Position numbers and translations under genes: made by a program. The notes beneath the pieces were generated by a model. It searched no databases. It was not told the DNA's origin and saw only the letters and a program-made list of their open reading frames with translations. Below, one piece after another: positions 47,771 through 59,900 of a DNA stretch of 64,000 bases. Source of the stretch: Terebella lapidaria (taxonomy: Eukaryota > Annelida > Polychaeta > Terebellida > Terebellidae); NCBI GenBank assembly GCA_949152475.1, contig OX424562.1, forward strand, positions 3,968,001 to 4,032,000. The letters are read 5' to 3'. Each line of letters begins with the position of its first letter. Positions within the stretch are counted from its first letter, which is position 1.

Positions 47771-50700
47771 CTGTGGAAGCGGACAATGACGTCAAACACG
47801 TATATAATGAGTAGGTGTACATGTAGTCTATTGCGCTCGAACAATGATAAGGACATAGCACGTTTATAGTGGGCTACTACATGTATTGGCAGTTGGTCAG
47901 AATGTCGACGTTGGTGGTGCAAAGTCGAGGGCCAATCGAGGGCCAACGTTATGGTTATGTTGCAGATGTCTGACCCACGTTGTTCATCACCATTGGAACC
48001 AATGTCGAAATACAACCAAGATCCGACGAATGCCACCATTTTGTAAAATAAACACTTGAATACATGTGTGGTGAAATAATAGAATTGACAAGGGGCGTCA
48101 ATTATAGGAAGTATTTCTCAAAGTTACACGATGAAGTGATTTTCATTTCGTCTTTTTATTTATTAATATTGCACGAGAAATCAATCTCAGATTTTTGTGC
48201 TTCATTGAGCAAATATTGGCCCGATGTTTTTTTGTTATAATGTTGGGCCGATGTTGACGGCCAACGTTGACCCAATGAGCACCACGAAGTAGGCTCGATA
48301 TTGTATGCCAAACGTTGGCCATTTTTTCAGTGTTGGGCCAAAAAAGCATGCTATCTGCAATTCGAGACTCGACTTACTGTAAAGTTCAGCGACCCCACGA
48401 CATAAAGAGGTTTACGCCATTACTGGAGTGTCGCCGATCGTAAAAGCCCCCAGCATCTGTGCTCTATAACTGTGGTGTCACTACTTGTCTTGGTAATTTC
48501 TCAAAGTTACACGATGAAGTGATTTTCATTTCGTCTTTTTATTTATTAATATTGCACGAGAAATCAATCTCAGATTTTTGTGCTTCATTGAGCAAATATT
48601 GGCCCGATGTTTTTTTGTTATAATGTTGGGCCGATGTTGACGGCCAACGTTGACCCAATGAGCACCACGAAGTAGGCTCGATATTGTATGCCAAACGTTG
48701 GCCATTTTTTCAGTGTTGGGCCAAAAAAGCATGCTATCTGCAATTCGAGACTCGACTTACTGTAAAGTTCAGCGACCCCACGACATAAAGAGGTTTACGC
48801 CATTACTGGAGTGTCGCCGATCGTAAAAGCCCCCAGCATCTGTGCTCTATAACTGTGGTGTCACTACTTGTGTAGCCACAACTTGTGTATCTAGAAAGTG
48901 GTTGCGTGTTCACTGATTGACTCACATTTGCAGACTGGGTCGTCTCCTGTCCACAAGAGGTCGCTTGTGCAGTTTTTGGTGAGTTTGCCGGAGACCAGGA
49001 TGTTGTTGGGGTAACAGTAATAGTGTACGACCCGGCCCCGCGAGTACCGGTCGTACACAAACGTCGTGTTCGGGAACATCGGCGGCTCCGTGCAGTTCCT
49101 CACTGCAACAGGAACAGAACATTGTATTAATTAAAAACACATGTACATTTATGTGAAAATTGTCCTGTTCACATCGTTCGAGGAAAAAATATGATTCAAA
49201 TTCAAATCAGTAGATCAATCACACTTTAAAGATGAGTAAATTTTGTCTGAACCATTTCCCATGTTAAACAAATATGTGTGTTCAAATAATCATGCCAATT
49301 TCTTCATGATATTTGGGATGATTGTCCATGATAAATGACCAGCAACTTTTGCACAGAAAATAGAGGTATGTTTGTTTCAGATATTATTCAAGGTATGATG
49401 ACAATACACGTATGATACGTCATAGGAACTCGATAGGGTTGTGTTAAGAGGAGTCCGTACTTTCACAGTCGAGGGGTTGCCCTGACCAGTTGCCAGTGGT
49501 CTGGCAGGTCCGGGTGATGTCCCCGGCTACAGGCACGTGGTTGTCGGCGCACTTGTACGTGACCACCGTCCCGGGTGTCAGGGTATCATCTGCGTCCGAC
49601 TGCAACACCGACTGGACGCCAGGTGGCGGCAGCTGGCAGCTCACAGCTGTAGCGAACACGGTTAGCAGTCTTTGATACTTACCCGAGAAAATAGAGCCGT
49701 ATGTCGCGGGGAATTTGATTTGAAAAAAAAAATAGTACTAATAAGTACATGTAAGCCTACTTACTTTCAATGCATTCGAATTCCGGGCCGACCCACTGGA
49801 ACAGTTTGCAGTCGAGTTTCGATTTCGAGTCTGATGATGTTTTGTATCCGGGATGACAGGTGTAATTCACAAAATATATCCCATTGCTAACGTTGACTAT
49901 GGTTTCGGAGTTTTTGACTTCAGGGGGAGGATCACAGCCGCCATAGTACGGTTCATCTGTACAGGAGCAAAGGTCTTGTCAGTTAGCTTTAGTTATTAGA
50001 ACATTCATGTAGAGGAGCGTTAGGAGATGTGCACTGGTTAGAACTGAGACATACCAGAGCCGCCTCCGGTTGTGTTGTCGTTGTTACCACCGCCGCCAGG
50101 CTTCTTGCCATTCTCTGGAACACATGCACAGCAATTATATGACGTGGATATACCACACAAGCCACGTGGAGCCAGTCAGTGGTACATACCGGTATAGTAG
50201 GCCTACTGGGGGCTCACGGGTTGATTTACTGACCTATAGTCCAGGAGACCTCGTCCTGACAGAAGGGTACAGGCTGGTCCCAGGAACCGTTGCTAAGACA
50301 CACTGACTCCTTGGCGCCCACGAGCACGTAGCCAGAGAGGCAGAGGAACTGCACGCGGGCCCCAATGTCTGTGCCGTTGTCCATGGTGATGACCAGCTGG
50401 TCGTGCTGGCCCAGGTCAGAGGGGCAGGCCACAGCTACACAAGACGAACGATGACAGACGTGTGCCTCGTAAACATGGTTAATGATCAATATTGTGTATA
50501 TCGGGTACCGTAACCAGTCAATACATGGTTAATGATCAATATTGTGTATATTGAGTACCGTATCCAGTCAATACATGGTTAATGATCAATATTGTGTATA
50601 TCGAGTACCGTATCCAGTCAATACATGGTTAATGATCAATATTGTGTACATCGAGTACCATATTCAGTCAATGGAAGAGATGGACCCGTAAGTGTGTAAC

Positions 50701-53700
50701 TTGTGGATATTGTGGTGCCGTTATTCATTTGAAATAAACCTCTTGATTAATTATTTTTCAAAGATCCAATTATCTATGAAACAACGTCACATTATCAGTT
50801 ATCCCATGTTTGTTCACGGAATACGGAATTATATCTACGTCTAGCTACCCGTATCCCACGGACAGCTAGACGTTGATATAATTCCGTATTTCGTGAACAG
50901 ACATGGGGTAACGAATTCATCACTGACTAAAAACGACACTCGCAAAGGATATGGGAATTCCTATCGCAAGTGGCACGTGCCAAATAAGATATTCAGGATA
51001 CGGGTTTATATCACCGTGCTGATTGGCCAATCAAGAGTCTCGAATTTGTCTTCAATCAGTGATAAAGTCTAGGCCTATTTTGCGTCAACAAATTTAGGTT
51101 CACACATCGAAAAATAAACTTGTACATTGGTGTGACAACATGTTGAGGAGCACGTCAGAGACGCCTGTTATCAACGAAGCCTTACGAGTGCAGACGAGAT
51201 CGTCCCCGCTCCAGTCGCCGGTATTCTGGCACGTGCGGCTGTAGTTACCGCTCAGATACATGTGACTGGCCCGACACGCACACGTCACCACCGTACCGAT
51301 AGTCGAGCCCGACCCAGCGTCGCACGAGGTTGTCACGTGCTCCGGCGACTTGCTGCACGTGATCTCTGTCCAGACAAATGATGGACTTTTGCTTCCTTTT
51401 CGACACAGACCCTCTCACTTTTTTCCGCAACTCAGATGCAATGAATATTGTAATTTGTATGATATTGTATTTGTCTATACCTGTGCACTTGAGCATGTCT
51501 GTCATGGTCCAATGGTAGTTGGCATCGGTGCATGTGGCGAAGGGTTGACCGTCGACGAAGGCGTAGTTAGGTTCACACTGCAGGTCGACAGTGGAGCCGA
51601 CACTGGTCTTCTGACCGGCGCTGACCACCAAACTGACTCCGGGACCTAGCTGGTCCAGGTCAGGCTCAGTCAGAGTCGGAGTGGCGCACGATACTGAAAT
51701 ACACAGCTACTAATGTATAACTGCCATGCACGTGAATCTATTTGGTATAAATATCACTTTCAGACGACGTTGCTGGTTGGATCCCACGTCATGCAGTGAT
51801 GACATCCTGACCACTCACACTGACAGTCGAGTGTGACGTCAGTCCAGGTGCCTGATGACTGACAGGTGCTTGTGACGGTGACGACATTCGCTCCATTACT
51901 ACAGTTGTACACGGCATTGGAGCCGAACGTCGTGGTGGTGTAAAAACGATTGGCGTCAGTCAACCCCGGCGGAACATCACAGTCAACCGGCGTGGCTGGC
52001 GGGCAGATAGATCAAACTCGTGTCAGAAGACCAGACTCCACACAACAAATGCATATCTCCAGTGAATTACTGGTTTTTTGGGGTAGATTTATTGAGTTTC
52101 ACAAACGAATGAATAAGAATGAAAAGGTGATTTCGATGACTGCTTCGAACCCTACTTTTGTGTTGTTGAAATCATTGGTGTCGGCAGGCATACATCATGA
52201 ATTCAAGTATTGATGGATATACATGTATATCATTACCGCCCACACTGATCTATGAATCTAATCACCAAACTATATATCTTGGAGACGTTTATTGGTGACT
52301 TGAACAGTACTCACCGTTGACTGAGGATTGCACGTCGTAAATGGTGTCGTTGGAGTTGGCCACGAGCCATTGCTCGTCTTCCGTACATGTGACAATCAGC
52401 TGTCCCACCGTGATCTCATAGCCCACCTCGGCAACATAAGCCGTCGTGTCCCCCACGTTGTTCCCTCCATGGATCTTCACCGTGTTCGTTATATTGGGAG
52501 GGTCACTACACCCCTTTTCTAAAAGAGATCAATTTAACTTGGAGTGAATTTGTTAATACCGACACGAAAATCCGATGGGTGCAAAGTGGACACATATCTG
52601 TCTTAAATTGTTTCTGGAGATGTCTACTTTGGCAGGCGATGGGCGAGCCGAGGTCGAGCCACGTGCCATTGACGTGGCACTGACGCCGGAAGACAGTCTG
52701 GTTGGGGTCGCGGTAGCCGCTCTCACATCGGTATTCAGCGTAGGCGTCCACACTCGTGGTAGTGGTCGTCAGTTCCGTGTGGTTGATCAAGGCAGGGTGG
52801 CCACACAGGATCTCTACAAACAGTCACCAAAAACCGCACTGAATGGTCTGTACATGTACAATCCATCACTTGAATCCTTTGTCTGTATACTGCTTGTGTG
52901 ATGCTTGTGGTGTCACTGACCTGTACACTGCAAGGCATTCCTTGTCTGTATGTTGGTTGTGTGATGTTTGTGGTGTCACTGACCTGTACACTGCAAGGCA
53001 TTCCTTGTCTGTATGTTGGTTGTGTGATGTTTGTGGTGTCATTGACCTGTACACTGCAAGGCACTCCTTGTCTGTATGTTGGTTGTGTGATGTTTGTGGT
53101 GTCACTGACCTGTACACTGCATGGCACCCCTTGTCTGTATGTTGATTGTGTGATGTTTGTGGTGTCACTGACCTGTACACTGCAAGGCACTCCTTGTCTG
53201 TATGTTGGTTGTGTGATGTTTGTGGTGTCACTGACCTGTACACTGCAAGGCACTCCTTGTCTGTATGTTGGTTGTGTGATGTTTGTGGTGTCACTGACCT
53301 GTACACTGCAAGGCATTCCTTGTCTGTATGTTGGTTGTGTGATGTTTGTGGTGTCATTGACCTGTACACTGCGAGGCACTCCTTGTCTGTATGTTGGTTG
53401 TGTGATGTTTGTGGTGTCACTGACCTGTACACTGCAAGGCACTCCTTGTCTGTATGTAGGTTGTGTGATGTTTGTGGTGTCACTGACCTGTACACTGCAA
53501 GGCGACCCCCGACCACTGTCCGTCTTCTTTGCACTCCCGTGATGTGTCGCCAGCTGAGTACTCGTATCCAAATTGACACGTGTAGTTTGCCATGGAGCCA
53601 TATATTGTGTCGGTGTGGGTCTCGTTCGCGTTTGTGCCACCCAAGGGAACTCCGCAGTCGACAACTGCGCACCAGAAACAGAAAGAAACCCAATCCAGTC

Positions 53701-53862
53701 AAATATCAGTCGCGATGGATTACATCTGAAATTGTCCTTTTGGAGTATCATACATTCACAACAATCTATCGCGACCAACTCCGCATATTCACTGCACGCA
53801 CGAGGCTGCATGTCATATTGTTGGTCTGTCATCCACAAGACAATAATCGATGAAGTACGGAT

Positions 53863-53907
<45 letters not shown>

Positions 53908-56900
53908 AGAGAGACTCACTGTTGCAGGTGGGTTCGGCTTGGGACCAGTTGCCGTATATGGTGCAGGTGGAGACGACCTGTAGGTCGCCCGTGTCCATCA
54001 CGTAGCCGAGGTTACAGATGAAGGTCAACTCAGTGCCGTAGAAGTAGTCCCCCGCGGGCAGTGTGGACGAGGCTCCCGCCGGGATGGTGTACGTATCGTT
54101 CCGGGCTGGCGACTGGGGCGTCGGACCCTCACAGAACACCGCTGTACCACAAGTGGTAGAATTGGATTAAAACGTCTCAGCTTACAATGAGTGCAACTAC
54201 CCATATTGAAATATAAGAAACCATTTTGTGGTAAATACAAGTAAGTACTGAATAGACCAGGCGTGCACAGTAACGTGTGTTTTCCAAAGACTTTATTATC
54301 CATCGTGTTCATTTTGGACTTCATAGGCTGAAGAATTATGGTATTGTGGGACTAGACTTGTCCAGATCTAGACAACACGTGAGATTGCGGGTTTTCACCT
54401 GTGCAGTTGTACGGCTCGCCGCTCCAAGTCTGGTCGGCCTGACACACTCGCGTGTCGTTCCCGCTAAAGTACATGTAGCCCAACATGCACGTGAACGTCT
54501 CCGTGTCCTGGTAACGCATGTCAGGATCACCCACGTGCGTCACCCCCTCAGCAACAGGCATCGGACACCGGATCTCTGCCAAACAACAGAGAGCCTCGTA
54601 AGAGATCCAATGTTATTTAATTGGTAATATGCACTACTTTACAAAGTTGTACCAAATTAGGTTCACACTCCAGCGTTATGCACTTTAATAATATATTGAA
54701 ACATGATTTAAATTTATAATTTAGAATGTGGCATGACACTCATATGTTTTCCAACATATGACACGTCATATGTTGGACAAGACGCAGATCATACTTTCGC
54801 AGATTTGGAGGCGGTCAAGGGACCAGGTCAGGTTATTCCGGCAGGTGAGGTTGTACATGTCGGTGTATGGGTCGGCGAGCAGTCCCGCTGTCAGGTTGTA
54901 TCCCTCCCCACAGTACACAGGGCACGTGGCGTCTGGAGCCACCCCCACCTCCACGCACAGACTGCTGTTGGTCCGCAGTATGTCATCCTCTTGCAGCAGA
55001 CAGCGCTGGGCTGACAAACATACACACGAGAATATATCATCCGCGCCTAATGGTGGGATACACGCGCCAGGGAGGAGAGGACAACAGGGCAGACAATGGC
55101 CATCCACCCAATAGATAACAGAGTCTAGACGTCTTTCAAAGATGGAGTGAGTTTTTATGTCGGGTAAAGAAATATCGTGGCAGGTATATATATTGTCAAG
55201 AAAAAAATGCTTATCATTAAGAGATCTAGATGTCCAATGTCAACATTTAGCATACAGTCCTTGGATTTCGCAAAAAAAGCTAGATAATGTAATAGAAATT
55301 GATTGCAATTCATTGTCGAGAATTTACATTTTTGCTCGGTAGGTACCTATAAAACGTCATCCACTTCCAAATAATATTATGGCACATATTTGAACACGAC
55401 TAGTCATACATACGTGTATGGAATGCACATTCGCACCACATTATTCCATATATAACAGACACGTGCTACAAATAAACTAAATTCCATTATGCTGTACCGT
55501 GTAAACATTTAGGCAATTTACATATCACGAAAAACGTACTGCGTGTTCCAACTGAGACCCAATAGCAGAATTCACAACAACATGATTTTTTATGCATTTA
55601 AATTATCATCATCATTTATACATTATTATCATCACGTCAGATATGCAGCATTAGGTTACACACAAAACAGTGATAATCCCACAATAACGCCCCCACCAAA
55701 TGAGAATAATTACTACTTATCCATTCGCCTACATTCGCCTAGCAAAGACAAAAGCTGAAGGTAGTAGCCTACCTCTACTGTAGACGGAGCGGGCGCTGAT
55801 GTCTGCACTATTGAGAGACGGTCCACACTTGGCCGCTGTCACTGTGTCGAAGCAGTCTCTGTCACAGCTGCTGTCTGGGAGGCTCAGATACACTTGTGGC
55901 AGATCCGTACACAGACACTGGTTCTGGATCCGGCTGATCCCGCTGTACTGCGTGGAGTGGGGCTCGCACACCCGTAAACAGTCCTGGATCAGGTCAGGAA
56001 TGGCGCCGTCTACTGGAGGCTCCAGCCACTCCGTGACGAGGTCCGGCTCGAATGTCCAGGCCGTACCGTGGGAGGAGTAGCAGCCCCAGCTCTCCGCACC
56101 TGTCAGGAGACAACAGGCCGCGTGGAAAACCAGTAACGGGCGGAAATAACCGGACAGAACCAAGAACTTAGGGGAGCGACACTCACCGCGCAGTACGGTG
56201 TCCTCCCTGAACATCCTGTTCTCCTCGACAAGAGGCAGGGTCGGGTCGCAGGCCTGCAGGTAGAAGTTAGTGATGCCGTTGACGCCGCACTGGTCGTTGT
56301 AGAGCATGCACATGTGCAGCAGCTGGTTGTAGATGCGGAACTCGCCGTTGCTGTCGAAGTCCAGGCTCCAGACGCCCCAGGCGACGTTGTAGCAGCTGGC
56401 ACTGCCCGGGAGGTAGTCGTTGTTGATGATGTCCACGTCCAGGCAAGCGAATGTCTGCTGGTTGATCAGGTGTCCGCTGGTGTCAAGCTTCCAGCGTATG
56501 CCCTGAACACCAGCAGATGGGAATGCACAGTGGTTATGTAGAAGTAGCCCATATAAAGCAGATATCGGATAAATTCGCTGTCTATGATTTTAATACGTTT
56601 GTACAAGAGCCTACCGTGTGTGGATCTGCTGGATCATCGTAGTCGCAGGGAACTAGCTCCAAGAAGGCCGTGAAACAGTGCGGCTGTGTATCGTTGTGGT
56701 AAATTTTCATCCAAGGCGTCTCTGCTGGAAACAAAACCGTCAGTGCATACAGATTTATACGGCTGCACGCCGCTACATGACCTATATCTTCCTGTCTGGA
56801 AAACGTGAGACTGACCAGCCTGGTACGGTATGAGATGGGCCTCCACGTCATACAGCCAATCATCCATCCAGACGGCCGTGAACTCCCGGTCCAGGCCGAC

Positions 56901-59900
56901 ATCTGTCTCCACTCCCCGCTCCACCTTCACGTACACACAATTCGTGTCATTGCCCGTGTCCCTGAAGACGACAACGCCCTTGCCCTGGATCGCCAGCCCC
57001 ACGAGGTCACCCTTCTCAACGGGCATCCAGTCCTCACGTGGGAGCTGCAAGGTGACCTGCCCGTCCGACGTCACCAACAGCTCCGTGGAGTTGACCAGCT
57101 GCAGCTTGTCGTCCATGGAGCCCTCGCGCCACACCTGACAGTGCACGGTGGCCTGGCCCTCTGTGCGGTAGTGCTCGAGGCTGGCGTTGATCGACCACCC
57201 CACCACCAGACTCCGCTCCATGATGGGCCGGTCGGGGTTCGGGATGATCGTCACGTTCTCGGCAAGATCCACGTCATATACGTCATAGCCTGCGTAGTCC
57301 GTGTCATTGTGACCCCAGTCTTGTGTCGTAAGAGTCCACTGCTTCATGGCTATGGGGAGACAAACCATTACCACGTATAGTACACAACGCTGCCTTCAAT
57401 ACGGGATTTTATAATTATGTATCTGCAGATGTCGGAACATGTACATTATTCATGTGGCTGTATCAATGGCACATGGTGGCCGCGCTAGGCTGCGTACCTG
57501 GGAAGACTTCGATCTCGCAAACTGAGACCATGTCAGGGACGTCACTCCACACAGTGACGTAGGAGCTGGCGCGGGTGACGCGGCAGTACGCCGTGACGGC
57601 TCCCGCCGCTTGGTACGTTAACGTACACTCATCGGACGCAGTTACGGCAATTGCTGTCGCGGGCTCCGTCGACGTCACTCCCACGCGAATAGCTGTCAAT
57701 CCGCCACACATACGTTAGTCATACACCGACATCACTGGTAATATATATCGTGTACACGGATATGCAGGGAATCTATATACAACATTTATTTGTAGGGCCT
57801 ATCTTGATAATATAGTCCTACGGTGATAGCGCACCTAGTCTAGGCCTGTATTCTGAAAGCTTACTCACCCTTACACTCATTGAGTCTCACCGCACACTCA
57901 TTGAGTCTCACCTCATCCTCATTGAGTGTAAGGTCGGTCTCACCCTCCAAGCATTCAAAGACGTCACTCATACTTAATTGAGTGCATGATTTTGAGTAAA
58001 GCTTGAGGAGAAGGTACACCTGCATTTAGCCTTCCTCACCTCGATAATTTGTGTACAATCATGGTCGTTGGGCGATCAGAGACTTGCACATATGCATTAT
58101 TTTGGAATGTATAATGGTAGTCACTTGAGAAGAGAGTTTAATTTTGACTTCGATAAGGTCAGCGACGAGCAGTTGCGGATACGGTACAAGATGACAAAGG
58201 ACACCTTTCAGGGGCTATTGATACTAGTATCCCCAGCTATAGAAACCACATGATTAGCGAAGATATCCAATTCATATAGACATAAAATTATCGTTAGCTC
58301 TACGTTTTATGCTACAGGTACCTTTCAACTTCATATTTTCGAAATAAACAATGATGTATTTTGCACAGTTTTGAACTTTACAATATTAGAGTGTTCATGA
58401 TTACGATATTAATCATAGTAATTCCTAATGAATCAGCATTCTTGAAAAATGATTACAAATTTTGAAATCAATCTCGGACCCGGGAATTGGTTAGACACTA
58501 TATTTTGTCGGCCATCTTGCATTCATGTAGGTTTATATCGTTGCATATAATGTTATTTTCGGGAGATATCATGGAATATATTCTGTTGCAATTAACAATT
58601 TGGTGGGTGATTTGGGAAATTGACACCTTCTATATCACTGTATATTAAGACTGAGTGTCTAGTTGGCTTCCTCAGGTGAAAAAACTTTTGTCTCGATATG
58701 TTAAACATTAGGAGAATTATAATGACCATATAATACGGTGGTCATCTTAGATTTGTCGTGATATTTCTGGAATCGGTCAATCTTGCTTTGTATTATAGCT
58801 AAAATCAATATACATCTACTCGGTCTGAAGTGTACCAACTTTTACCACCAAACTCCCAATGATTTAACATATCTGCCTCACTAAAGCTTCCCTCCAGTGA
58901 GTAACACTTGAGTGTCCTCTGTGAAGACCAAAAGGGCTAAATCCAACTGAGTGTGAGCAATACCTCAGAAAAGCGAGGTTGACCTTAAACTCACACTCCA
59001 GTGCTCCTTGAGCCCCACTTGAGTATACCTCACTTGAGTGTGAGTATATGAGTGTCTAGTGTCTAGTTGGCTTCCTCAGGTGAGAAACCCTAGGAATGGA
59101 ATCTTTTGTCTCGATATGTTAAACATTAGGATAATTATAATGACCATTTCAATATTTGGTCACGAGCGACGGTGGTCATCTTAGATTTTTCGGAATCAGT
59201 CAATCTGGCCTTGTATTATGCTAAAACCAATATACATCTACTCGGTCTGGATTGTACCATTTTTTTGGCGCTTTCACCACCAAACCCACCATTATTAAAC
59301 GTATTTGCTGCACTAAAGTTTCCCTCCAGTGTGCAACACTTGAGTGACCTCAGTAGTTCACGTGCCGTCACTGTGTGATTCTGATGACCAACAAACATAC
59401 GCCCAGTATACACCTTTTGTTTAATATGAGTAATACTCCATTTATAACTCAAATTACTCAGATAACACAATAGGTGTATGTTTGTTGGTCACCAGAATCA
59501 TACCGTGACGACACGTGACTTGCAGGCCCTATACATCAGAAAAGCGAGGTTGACCTTGAACTCACACTCCAGTGCTCCTTGAGCCCTGCTTGAGTCTACC
59601 TCACTTGAGTATGAGTGGAGGATGAGTGTGAGTGAGCTTTCAGAATACAGGCCTATGTTCAGTAGCAAGTGGATTTATGCTATGCACCAGTACATGAATC
59701 AGTACCTGGCAAGGTAGCGTTGGTGGCGGCCGTGCACGAGCTTTCTTCCACGGACACCTGGTTGACAAGGACGGCACCGACGACGACAGACTCGGGTAAC
59801 TCGACCACCTCGAACAGGTTAGACTGGCACTGACACTTGACGGGGTCGTGGGTCTCTGTCGTGAAGCCGTCCACGAGCACAGCGGCCGCCTGCCGCGGGG

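Larger units (their letters stand above)
57841..59655. mobile_element. Degenerate Harbinger-like DNA transposon in a receptor intron
   Basis: Inverted ends AGGCCTGTATTCTGAAAGC (left) and GCTTTCAGAATACAGGCCT (right), bordered by TA-containing flanks (exact duplication unclear). Subterminal CACTCATTGAGTCTCACC and GAGTGTGAGTGAG words follow. At 58068-58253 a frame reads HLRREFNFDFDKVSDEQLRI then RYKMTKDTFQGL, resembling the N-terminus of a Harbinger (HARBI1-like) transposase, ending soon after. The element also contains two copies of a dispersed repeat and a nested fold-back at 59355-59526. Confidence 0.65.

Noticed and set aside
48143-48732. Two identical 68-codon frames
   Set aside because: They are the two copies of a non-coding intronic tandem duplication.
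52735-53919. Long open frames (up to 394 codons) on both strands across the 63-bp array
   Set aside because: They exist because the repeat period is a multiple of three; the real exon in this place uses another frame and stops at once in the intron.
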